From positions 1 through 11,644 of the forward strand of contig JAOUFA010000078.1 of NCBI GenBank assembly GCA_029858545.1: a DNA stretch of 11,644 nucleotides, in the 5' to 3' direction. The DNA is from Betaproteobacteria bacterium (lineage in GTDB: Bacteria > Pseudomonadota > Gammaproteobacteria > Burkholderiales > SG8-39). Below are positions 5,848 through 11,644 of this stretch, in pieces. The position numbers were made by a program, and so were the translations under genes. Each line of letters begins with the position of its first letter. Position 1 is the first letter of the stretch. The notes below the pieces were generated by a model that saw only the letters and a program-made list of their open reading frames with translations, was not told where the DNA came from and searched no databases.

Positions 5848-7173
5848 TCAGCCCGAGAGAACTTTCGGCAGCCACAAAGTAATCACGGGAAACGCGACCA
5901 GCAGCGTCACCCGAAGAATCTCGGCCACGAAGAAGGGCGCCACGCCGATGAAGGTCTGTCGCATCGGCACATCGGGGGCAAGCGAATTGATCACGAACAC
6001 GTTCAAGCCCACCGGTGGCGTGATTAACCCCAGTTCGACCACGATCAGCGCGAGGATCCCGAACCAGATCTTCAGGTCTTCGGCGCCCATGCCGAAATCC
6101 AGTTCGGAGATCACCGGCCAGAAGAAGGGTATCGCAAGCAGGATCATCGACAGGCTGTCGAGCAGACAGCCGAGGAAGATCATCGCGACGAGCAGGATGA
6201 TCAGGATGGTGAGTGGCGCGAGGCCCGAGGAGGCCATCATTTCGGCGGCCGACTGCGGAACGCCGCCGCGCGACATGAAGATCTTGAGCAACTCCGCGCC
6301 GAGCAGGATCAGGTAGATCATGCCGGTGGTGCGCGCCGTGTCGAGGAGCGCGGACTTCAGTTGCGGAATGCGGATGACGCCGCGCGCGATGCCGTAGGCG
6401 GCGACCAGAAATACCCCCACCGCCGCCGCCGGCGTCGGATTGAAGAATCCGAAATAGATGCCCCCGATCACCAGCCCAAAGATCGTCGCGACCGGGCCCA
6501 CCCTCAGCGTGGCCACGATGAATTCCTGCCGCGAAACGCGGTCGCCCCGGGGACCCGCACCGGGTCTGACCCTCACGTAGATCGCGATGGTCACCATGAA
6601 GAGCAGGACCGCGATCAGACCGGGAATCAGGGCTGCCATGAACATCGTTACGATGTTCGCCTCGACGATGATCGCGTAGACGACGAGCACGATCGAAGGT
6701 GGAATCAGAATCCCCAGCACCCCTCCTGCGGCGAGGGTGCCGGTGGCGAGCGCGGGAGAATAGCGGTAGCGCCGCAGCTCGGGCAGTGCGACCTGTCCCA
6801 TCGTCGAGGCGGTGGCGAGCGATGAGCCGCATACCGAGCCGAACCCGGCGCAAGCGACGATCGCCGACATCGCCACACCGCCCCGCATCCAGCCCAGCCA
6901 GGCATTGGCCGCGCGGAACAAGTCGCGGCTCAGCCCGGCGTGCGTGGCGACGTTGCCCATCAGCACGAACATCGGGACGACTGAAAGATCGTAGATCGAA
7001 AACTGCGAATACGCGAGATTCTTGAGCTGCGCGAGGAAGATCGCCGGACCGCTCAGGATCGAGATGCCGATGCCGCCCACGAGAATCATCGCGTGGGCGA
7101 TCGGCATGCGAATCCCGATCAACAAGACCAGCGCAGCAAGTCCCAGCACCCCTACCAGTAGGCTATGTTCCAA
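5848..7173 (-). CDS. dctM: TRAP transporter large permease subunit (DctM)
   Basis: Inner-membrane protein of 441 aa, the ion-driven translocation subunit of a TRAP transporter that imports a carboxylate delivered by the periplasmic DctP. It has about twelve hydrophobic segments. The two inverted-repeat signature loops are clear: GGVLGILIPPSI (150-161) in the first half and GLITPPVGLNVFVI (382-395) in the second. The conserved GFGSVCGSSLATASTMG stretch (110-126) is also present. Length is normal for the family. The start is taken as the TTG at 7173, 13 bases after the dctQ stop, with a weak GGAA ribosome site; no ATG occurs before residue 23, which would cut into the first helix. The unusual start may lower its yield relative to dctQ. 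Confidence 0.95.
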   Translation of the reverse strand: MEHSLLVGVLGLAALVLLIGIRMPIAHAMILVGGIGISILSGPAIFLAQLKNLAYSQFSIYDLSVVPMFVLMGNVATHAGLSRDLFRAANAWLGWMRGGVAMSAIVACAGFGSVCGSSLATASTMGQVALPELRRYRYSPALATGTLAAGGVLGILIPPSIVLVVYAIIVEANIVTMFMAALIPGLIAVLLFMVTIAIYVRVRPGAGPRGDRVSRQEFIVATLRVGPVATIFGLVIGGIYFGFFNPTPAAAVGVFLVAAYGIARGVIRIPQLKSALLDTARTTGMIYLILLGAELLKIFMSRGGVPQSAAEMMASSGLAPLTILIILLVAMIFLGCLLDSLSMILLAIPFFWPVISELDFGMGAEDLKIWFGILALIVVELGLITPPVGLNVFVINSLAPDVPMRQTFIGVAPFFVAEILRVTLLVAFPVITLWLPKVLSG

Positions 7174-7186
7174 AATGAATTCCGGA

Positions 7187-7702
7187 TCAGTTCGGGTTCA
7201 TGAACTCGCCGATCGCCTGTTTGAGCGAGATGAGCGAGGCGACGGCAAGGAGCACGAGCGAAATCAGCGCCGGGATATAGGCTACCCAGATCGGGAACTT
7301 GAGAATGGTGGTCGTCTCGACGTACTGGCGGTAGTCGAGCAGGCCGGCATACATCCGCCAGAAGAGGATGACGCTGAACACCAGCGCGACCACGCCCGCC
7401 AGGATGTTGAAGACCGCCACGGCGCGCGGGCCGGCCTTCGAGGTGAAGATGTCGGCGGTGACGTTGGCGTGGCTGAGCTCACAGTAGGGAAGAAAGCTGA
7501 ACGCGGCGATCGCCACCATGACCTCGACCATTTCAAAGTCGCCCGGCACCGGCTTCTGAAACAGGAAGCCGCTCGCTGCGCTCCAGGTGCTCATCAAAGC
7601 GATGCCGAGCAGGACAATTCCGCCCAGCAACGCCCAATACTCGATCGTGCGGCGCAGGAGCCCGTCCATCCTCCCCGCCGCGCCGACCCGGGTTTCCCCC
7701 AT
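7187..7702 (-). CDS. dctQ: TRAP transporter small permease subunit (DctQ)
   Basis: Inner-membrane partner of DctM, 171 aa with four predicted helices (about 22-44, 58-75, 95-116 and 138-160). The second helix and following loop carry the family signature, with GDFEMVEV (54-61) and ELSHANVTADIFT (75-87). The protein is needed for a working TRAP complex although its exact role is structural. The ATG at 7702 lies 17 bp after the dctP stop, and an AAGGAAGG ribosome site overlaps that stop, indicating translational coupling. The gene order dctP-dctQ-dctM is the classical one. Confidence 0.93.
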   Translation of the reverse strand: MGETRVGAAGRMDGLLRRTIEYWALLGGIVLLGIALMSTWSAASGFLFQKPVPGDFEMVEVMVAIAAFSFLPYCELSHANVTADIFTSKAGPRAVAVFNILAGVVALVFSVILFWRMYAGLLDYRQYVETTTILKFPIWVAYIPALISLVLLAVASLISLKQAIGEFMNPN

Positions 7703-7719
7703 TGGTATTCTTGCCTTCC

Positions 7720-8766
7720 TTACTTCTCGAGCGAATGCTTGGCGATCTGCTGGCGCGCCTTCTTGACGAGCGCTTCGCCGTCGATGTTCTTGCTCTTGAC
7801 CTCATCGATCCAGCGCTGCACGACGGGGTCGAGCTTTGCGCGAAACGCGTTCATCTCGGTCGGCGTCAGCGTGATGTGCTGGTTGCCCGATTTGACCGCG
7901 ATCGCGATCCCGGCGTCGTCCGAATCGCGCCAGATCTTGCCGACCTCGCGTACCCATTTCTCGCCGGAATTGTCGACGAACGCCTTCTGCACATCAGCCG
8001 GGAGCGTCTTCCAGCGTGCCGCGTTCATCGATACCTGGAAGGTCGTCGTGCCGAAGCGCATCATCCCGGGTCCCTCGATCTGGTAGCGGGTCATGTCCTG
8101 CAGTTTCAGCGGCGGGATGATTTCCCAGGGGATGAACGCGCCGTCGACGACCTTCTTGGACAGCGCCTGCGGCAGGTCGGGCACCGGCATTCCCACCGGC
8201 GCAGCGCCCAGCGCCTCGATCAGCCATGCGCCCGTGCGGGTCGGAATGCGCATCTTGAGACCCTTGAGGTCGTCGGGCATGCGCACCAGCTTGTCGACCA
8301 TGTGGATCGCCTGACCGGCGTGGACATGGAGGAACATGACCTTCACGCCGGCGTATTCCGGGGCGAGATACTGGTCGTACATGTCGCGCAACGCGAGGTT
8401 GGTCGCGGTCGGATTGTTCGTGTGCACGAAGGGAAGCTCGAACGCTTCGGAGCGCGGAAACAGACCGGGCGTATACCCGTTGACGGTCCAGATGAGGTCG
8501 ACGACGCCGTCGCGCACCTGATTGATCAGTTGCGGCGGCTTTCCGCCGAGCGACATCGACGGATAGATGTCGATCTTGATCTTGCCACCGGACGATTTCT
8601 CGACGCGCTGCGCCCAGGGCACGAGCATCTTGGTGTGCGCCGGCGCCTTGGGTCCGAGCAGATGGTGCAGCTTGAGCGTGATCGTCTCGCCTGACGCGCT
8701 GCTCGACAGAGCCGCCAAGGCCGCACCGACGAGGGCGCTCTGCAGGGTTGTGCGAATTGCTTTCAT
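7720..8766 (-). CDS. dctP: TRAP transporter periplasmic substrate-binding protein (DctP)
   Basis: Periplasmic receptor of 348 aa that captures the substrate and delivers it to DctQM. A Sec signal peptide covers residues 1-26 (basic MKAIR start, hydrophobic core, ASG|E likely cleavage). The family signature KMRIPTRTGAWLIEALGAAP contains the conserved arginine that binds the carboxylate of the ligand, and is followed by DLPQALSKKVVDGAFIPWE. The substrate is therefore probably an organic acid, but which one is not readable. The ATG at 8766 has a strong GGAGGAGG ribosome site; an upstream in-frame start at 8838 would bury the signal peptide and is rejected. The gene leads the dctPQM-cupin operon. 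Its leader holds a CCCGAC-AGG-GTCGGG hairpin and direct repeats lie farther upstream. Confidence 0.95.
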   Translation of the reverse strand: MKAIRTTLQSALVGAALAALSSSASGETITLKLHHLLGPKAPAHTKMLVPWAQRVEKSSGGKIKIDIYPSMSLGGKPPQLINQVRDGVVDLIWTVNGYTPGLFPRSEAFELPFVHTNNPTATNLALRDMYDQYLAPEYAGVKVMFLHVHAGQAIHMVDKLVRMPDDLKGLKMRIPTRTGAWLIEALGAAPVGMPVPDLPQALSKKVVDGAFIPWEIIPPLKLQDMTRYQIEGPGMMRFGTTTFQVSMNAARWKTLPADVQKAFVDNSGEKWVREVGKIWRDSDDAGIAIAVKSGNQHITLTPTEMNAFRAKLDPVVQRWIDEVKSKNIDGEALVKKARQQIAKHSLEK

Positions 8767-8804
8767 TGTTCCCTCCTCCGCTGATTCGTACGTATTGGAA
8801 TGAA

Positions 8805-8819
8805 CCCGACAGGGTCGGG
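8805..8819. promoter_or_regulatory. Inverted repeat in the dctP leader
   Basis: CCCGAC-AGG-GTCGGG is a perfect 6-3-6 repeat 39-53 bp before the dctP start. On the transcript it would form a compact hairpin just ahead of the ribosome site region. On DNA it could be an operator for a substrate-responsive repressor. No candidate regulator gene is adjacent. Confidence 0.35.
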
Positions 8820-8914
8820 ACCGGGCCGAGGTTAGCATGCATCGTGCGAGTCGCGTACCCCCGGGCCGGGTAAGCTTGCGCGTCGCAGCGCATGCTGGCC
8901 CGCCTGTTGGCTTG

Positions 8915-8943
8915 ACGTCACGCTTGCCGGCTCCACGTCACGC
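8915..8943. repeat. Tandem 9-bp direct repeats with 20-bp period upstream of dctP
   Basis: ACGTCACGC occurs at 8915-8923 and again at 8935-8943. The 20-bp period puts the copies on nearly the same face of the helix, about two turns apart. The first copy overlaps the palindrome TGACGTCA. They lie 150-177 bp before the dctP start, a distance used by activators. Confidence 0.35.
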
Positions 8944-8958
8944 GCGGCGAACCGCCGC
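8944..8958 (-). terminator. Hairpin after the kinase/phosphatase gene
   Basis: GCGGCG-AAC-CGCCGC forms a perfect 6-3-6 hairpin 41-55 bp past the stop codon of the fusion gene on the minus strand. It is the best candidate for ending the STAS/fusion transcript before the dctP promoter. There is no T-run. Confidence 0.3.
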
Positions 8959-8998
8959 TGCAATCGCTTGGCGCGATGCCGCTGCCTGCGGCGAGAAT

Positions 8999-10762
8999 TC
9001 AGGTACCTGGTGCTCCGTCGAGAAGTCGCACGGCGAGCACCGTGATGTCATCGGATTGCACGGTTCCCGCAGAGAATTCGTCGACCGCGGCGATCATTTC
9101 GTCCACCAGGCTCGCGGCCGTAGCACCGCCGGCGCGCCGGGCGAGCGCCTTCAGCCGCTCTTCGCCGAACATCTCGCCGCGTGAATCTTCCGCTTCGGTG
9201 ATTCCGTCGGTATAGAGGAGGAGCGTACTTCCCGCCGGCATCTTCAGTTCGCCCGCCTCAAAACGCAGGCCGTCGACGATGCCGACGATCGGGTTCACCG
9301 GATCACCCAGGAATTCGAACTCAACGCCGTCGACCGACACGAGCGGCGGGTTGTGTCCGCCGTTGACGTAGGTCAGCATTCCGCGATCGATATCCAGCAC
9401 GCCGCAGAACAGGCTTACGAACTGCTGGGCATCGTTGCTGGCGTACAGATGACTGTTCAGCCTTTCCACCGCCGATTGCAGATGGCGCCGCATGTCCTGC
9501 GCCGTCCGGGAAATTTCGCTGCGCAGCGTCGTCAGTGCGCGAACCATGAACAGCGCCGCGGGCATGCCCTTGTTGCATACATCGCCGATTGCGACAAAGA
9601 TTCGACCTGCGTCAATGGGAAATGCGTCGTAAAAATCCCCGCCCACTTCTTTTGCGGCGCGCATCTTCCCGGCGCAGTCGAGTTCGGTGCGTCCCCCGAA
9701 TAGGGGTCCCCTGGGGAGCATGCTTTCCTGAATGGTCTGCGCGTGACGCAGATCACGCTGCAGTTGTTCGAGTTCGATCTTCGACTTGAGCTGCTCGATG
9801 ATCGTCTCGTTGCTGCGCCGCATCCGCTCGGTGAGCGTGGAAAGGAGATTGCGCGCGACGCGGGATAGGGTGATCACCCGTGTGAGAAAGGACTCCCGAT
9901 CGATCAACAGCAGCCGGCAACTCGGATCGGCAACGACGAACGCCGAGATCGGTTTGTCGTCGATGATCGACATTTCCCCGACGCAGCCGCCTTCGAAGAT
10001 CTCGACGTACTCGGGCGATTCCAGATGGTCAAAATATACCCGTAGCGTTCCCTGCAATACGATCAGCACATGGTCGTTGTGGTCGCCGGGGCGCAGCAGG
10101 ATCGTGCGGCCGATCACGTCCTTGATCGGGAATGCCGCGACGATCTCCTCGACCTGGGCGTAGGGCACATCGCGGAAGATTTCCGATCGCGATATGAAGC
10201 CGGCCAGTCGGCGGTCGCGGACAGAGCGCTGGTCTTGCGCTGTCACCGATCCATCCGACCGCTGCAATGGGAAACGGACCGTCCCCGCATCGCCGCGGCG
10301 ATCCGTACCTCGCGGAATGGCGGCCGCCGCCGGCGTTGCGGTGGCAGGCGGCGCGAGCGCGAAGACCGCCTCGAAGCGATTCCTGTCACCGCGCCGCTCG
10401 TAGCCGCACCGTTCGGAGAATTCCCGCACGAGGTGCACGCCGAGTCCGCCCAGTGTCGCGGCTTCGATGTTCTCGGGCTGCGCCGGGAAGGGCACGGAGA
10501 GCGGGTCGAAGGCCGCTCCGGCATCGACCACCGTCAGACGCAGCGTGCCGCGGTCGATTTCCGCGTGGACTTCGAGCGGCAGTTCGGCGTCCGCGAGATC
10601 GATGTGATCGACGGCATTCTGGACGATTTCACTCAGAACGAGATCGATCCGGTAGCTGTCCTGGTGACCTAGGCGCAGGTCGGCGGCAAGATCCCTCGCC
10701 CACCTGGACGCGGCCGCTACGGTCTCGGAGGAAACGGTGGACTGGAAGTGGCGTTCGACCAC
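8999..10762 (-). CDS. Fused anti-sigma kinase / cyclic-nucleotide-binding fold / PP2C (SpoIIE) phosphatase
   Basis: A 587-residue cytoplasmic signalling protein predicted to control the phosphorylation of a STAS protein. Residues 10-137 form an RsbW/SpoIIAB-like HATPase: N-box E45 and N49 in SEIVQNAVDH, G1 box VVDAG (78-82), G2 box GGLGVHLV (105-112). An Ala/Pro-rich and charged linker follows (138-185). Residues 190-310 are a Crp-like cNMP-binding fold with VGEMSIIDDKP; the phosphate-binding arginine is absent (I272 before S273-A274). A likely coiled coil (312-345) leads to the PP2C/SpoIIE phosphatase (345-583), with metal residues D376 in GGDFYD, D394 in IGDV, D519 in YTDG and D571-D572 in SDDIT. 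Both enzymatic halves appear intact. The start is GTG at 10762 with a weak ribosome site, 57 bp after the STAS gene stop. The likely substrate is that STAS protein. Confidence 0.9.
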   Translation of the reverse strand: MVERHFQSTVSSETVAAASRWARDLAADLRLGHQDSYRIDLVLSEIVQNAVDHIDLADAELPLEVHAEIDRGTLRLTVVDAGAAFDPLSVPFPAQPENIEAATLGGLGVHLVREFSERCGYERRGDRNRFEAVFALAPPATATPAAAAIPRGTDRRGDAGTVRFPLQRSDGSVTAQDQRSVRDRRLAGFISRSEIFRDVPYAQVEEIVAAFPIKDVIGRTILLRPGDHNDHVLIVLQGTLRVYFDHLESPEYVEIFEGGCVGEMSIIDDKPISAFVVADPSCRLLLIDRESFLTRVITLSRVARNLLSTLTERMRRSNETIIEQLKSKIELEQLQRDLRHAQTIQESMLPRGPLFGGRTELDCAGKMRAAKEVGGDFYDAFPIDAGRIFVAIGDVCNKGMPAALFMVRALTTLRSEISRTAQDMRRHLQSAVERLNSHLYASNDAQQFVSLFCGVLDIDRGMLTYVNGGHNPPLVSVDGVEFEFLGDPVNPIVGIVDGLRFEAGELKMPAGSTLLLYTDGITEAEDSRGEMFGEERLKALARRAGGATAASLVDEMIAAVDEFSAGTVQSDDITVLAVRLLDGAPGT

Positions 10763-10819
10763 GTGGGGGACGGGACAGGGCGCTGCCTCGCGGGAGCGAG
10801 CCAGCCCGAACTGAACGGA

Positions 10820-11158
10820 CTATTTGGCGGGAAACGCGGCGATGGCATCCTGCAGGGTTTCGTGGATCGGCATCAGTCTCTCTATCCCGGTGGTCTTGAG
10901 TATCCGGCGTGCCATCTCGTCGGGTTTCATGAGCACCATCTTGCCGCCGATCTTGGATTGGGCCTGCGCGCCCGCCACCAGCAGGCGAATCCCGATCGAG
11001 GCGATAAACGGTACCTTGCCGAGATCGACGATCACATTCGGTTTCGACGCGCAGTGCGCCGAGAATGCCGCATCGATGGCACCCGCCCCCGCCGTATCCA
11101 GCCGTCCGTCGAGGTCGATCTTGTAGACGTTTCCGTGTTGCTGAATGTCGATGTTCAT
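10820..11158 (-). CDS. STAS-domain anti-sigma-factor antagonist (SpoIIAA/RsbV-like)
   Basis: A 112-residue single STAS domain. In partner-switching systems such a protein, when unphosphorylated, binds the kinase/anti-sigma factor and frees its target; phosphorylation by the kinase switches it off. The core pattern is clear: GRLDTAGAGAIDAAF (18-32), VIVDLGKVPFIASIGIRLLV (42-61). S54 in FIASIG aligns with the phosphorylated serine of SpoIIAA (S58, in an FMDSSG context). The preceding aspartate is replaced by A53. The start is ATG at 11158 with a weak GAGAG ribosome site. It is directly upstream of the fused kinase/phosphatase gene, and the two should be co-transcribed from the extended -10 promoter near 11233. 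Confidence 0.9.
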   Translation of the reverse strand: MNIDIQQHGNVYKIDLDGRLDTAGAGAIDAAFSAHCASKPNVIVDLGKVPFIASIGIRLLVAGAQAQSKIGGKMVLMKPDEMARRILKTTGIERLMPIHETLQDAIAAFPAK

Positions 11159-11228
11159 GGAGTACTCTCAAAAAGTGAAAACGGACTCAGCAGAGATGGG
11201 CGCCGCATGGAACTTCGAATTCGCGGGA

Positions 11229-11237
11229 ATCATATCA
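11229..11237 (-). promoter_or_regulatory. Extended -10 promoter of the STAS/fusion operon
   Basis: The minus strand reads TGATATGAT, a TGn element with TATGAT (five of six to consensus). A transcription start near 11222 gives a leader of about 64 bases before the STAS start. The -35 region is weak (TTCTCG at 18 bp), as is allowed for extended -10 promoters. Confidence 0.4.
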
Positions 11238-11283
11238 CCGGGGTCGTCGAACCGAGAACGCTCCTCGATTCTGCCTGCGGGGC

Positions 11284-11300
11284 ATTTCGATTAGCGAAAT
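11284..11300. repeat. Inverted repeat after the phosphohexomutase gene
   Basis: ATTTCG-ATTAG-CGAAAT is a perfect 6-5-6 repeat starting 8 bp past the stop of the upstream gene. It is AT-rich against the local background. It could be a weak terminator hairpin for that gene or an operator about 50 bp upstream of the STAS promoter. Confidence 0.3.
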
Positions 11301-11307
11301 ACGCGCG

Positions 11308-11644
11308 CTAGAAGGGCAGCGGGGCGGCGGGCTTGAGCGACACGAGCGCCTTGCGGAACTCGGCCTGAATGCGTTCCAGGGCCCGCGTCGTGTCGGCCTC
11401 GAAGCGCAGCACGATCACCGGCGTGGTGTTGGAGGCACGCGCGAGACCGAATCCGTCGGGGTATTCGACCCGCACGCCGTCGATGGTCAGTATGCTTTGC
11501 GCGCCGGGGAAGGGCTTCGATGCCTGCAACTTCGCCACCAGCGCGTGCGGTTCGCCCTCGGCGAGCTTCCATTGCAGCTCGGGGGTGGACGGCGCATTCG
11601 GCAGCGACTTGAGCGTCGTGTTGGCGTCCTTCTCGCGCGCGAGA
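11308..11644 (-). CDS. Phosphomannomutase/phosphoglucomutase, C-terminal part (5' end outside window)
   Basis: The final 111 or so residues of an alpha-D-phosphohexomutase (AlgC/ManB type), which interconverts the 1- and 6-phosphates of mannose or glucose for polysaccharide and lipopolysaccharide precursors. The visible C-terminal domain has STPEL, then TIDGVRVEYPDGFG and the phosphate-binding loop RASNTTPVIVLRFEA, a hallmark of this family. The frame is open to the right window edge. The more usual GWG before the loop is GFG here. It ends at TAG (11308-11310), 149 bp before the STAS gene on the same strand, so a link between surface polysaccharide synthesis and the switch genes is possible but unproven. 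Confidence 0.9.
   Translation of the reverse strand, partial: LAREKDANTTLKSLPNAPSTPELQWKLAEGEPHALVAKLQASKPFPGAQSILTIDGVRVEYPDGFGLARASNTTPVIVLRFEADTTRALERIQAEFRKALVSLKPAAPLPF

Noticed and set aside
7702..8694. 330-codon open frame opposite dctP
   Set aside because: Shadow of a signal-peptide-bearing DctP with intact family signature.

Overview
This window comes from a GC-rich bacterial chromosome. The mix of a TRAP carboxylate transporter, a two-subunit molybdenum hydroxylase, a DUF2798 protein, an RpfG-type HD-GYP regulator and an AlgC-type phosphohexomutase suggests a Proteobacterium, most likely a Betaproteobacterium. That placement is inferred from gene families and base composition only. 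I see no tRNA, rRNA, insertion sequence, phage gene or CRISPR array. Every gene but one lies on the minus strand.

Left part (1-3375, minus): a small two-helix DUF2798 membrane protein is followed by a (2Fe-2S) subunit and a molybdopterin-binding subunit. The last runs off the left edge. Together they form a molybdenum hydroxylase of the isoquinoline 1-oxidoreductase type. Upstream of them is an independent receiver/HD-GYP response regulator, a predicted c-di-GMP phosphodiesterase with all key residues present.

Middle (3376-5408): after an intergenic stretch of about 380 bp comes a rubrerythrin-like ferritin protein (minus). It is divergent from the only plus-strand gene, a paralogue of ketopantoate reductase. 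The gap between the two carries a perfect 7-4-7 inverted repeat over a good -10 hexamer, which is a strong operator candidate.

Right-middle (5409-8766, minus): an apparent operon of dctP, dctQ and dctM (TRAP transporter: periplasmic receptor, small and large permeases) ends in a small cupin gene. It reads as an uptake and processing module for an organic acid of unknown identity.

Right part (8999-11644, minus): the C-terminal end of a phosphomannomutase/phosphoglucomutase is followed by a STAS anti-sigma-factor antagonist. Next comes a 587-residue protein that fuses an RsbW/SpoIIAB-type kinase domain, a Crp-like cyclic-nucleotide-binding fold and an RsbU/SpoIIE-type PP2C phosphatase. Kinase, phosphatase and STAS substrate of a partner-switching circuit are thus reduced to two genes, with no sigma factor in view. 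This is the most interesting system in the window. The sensory fold lacks the arginine that normally binds the cyclic-nucleotide phosphate.
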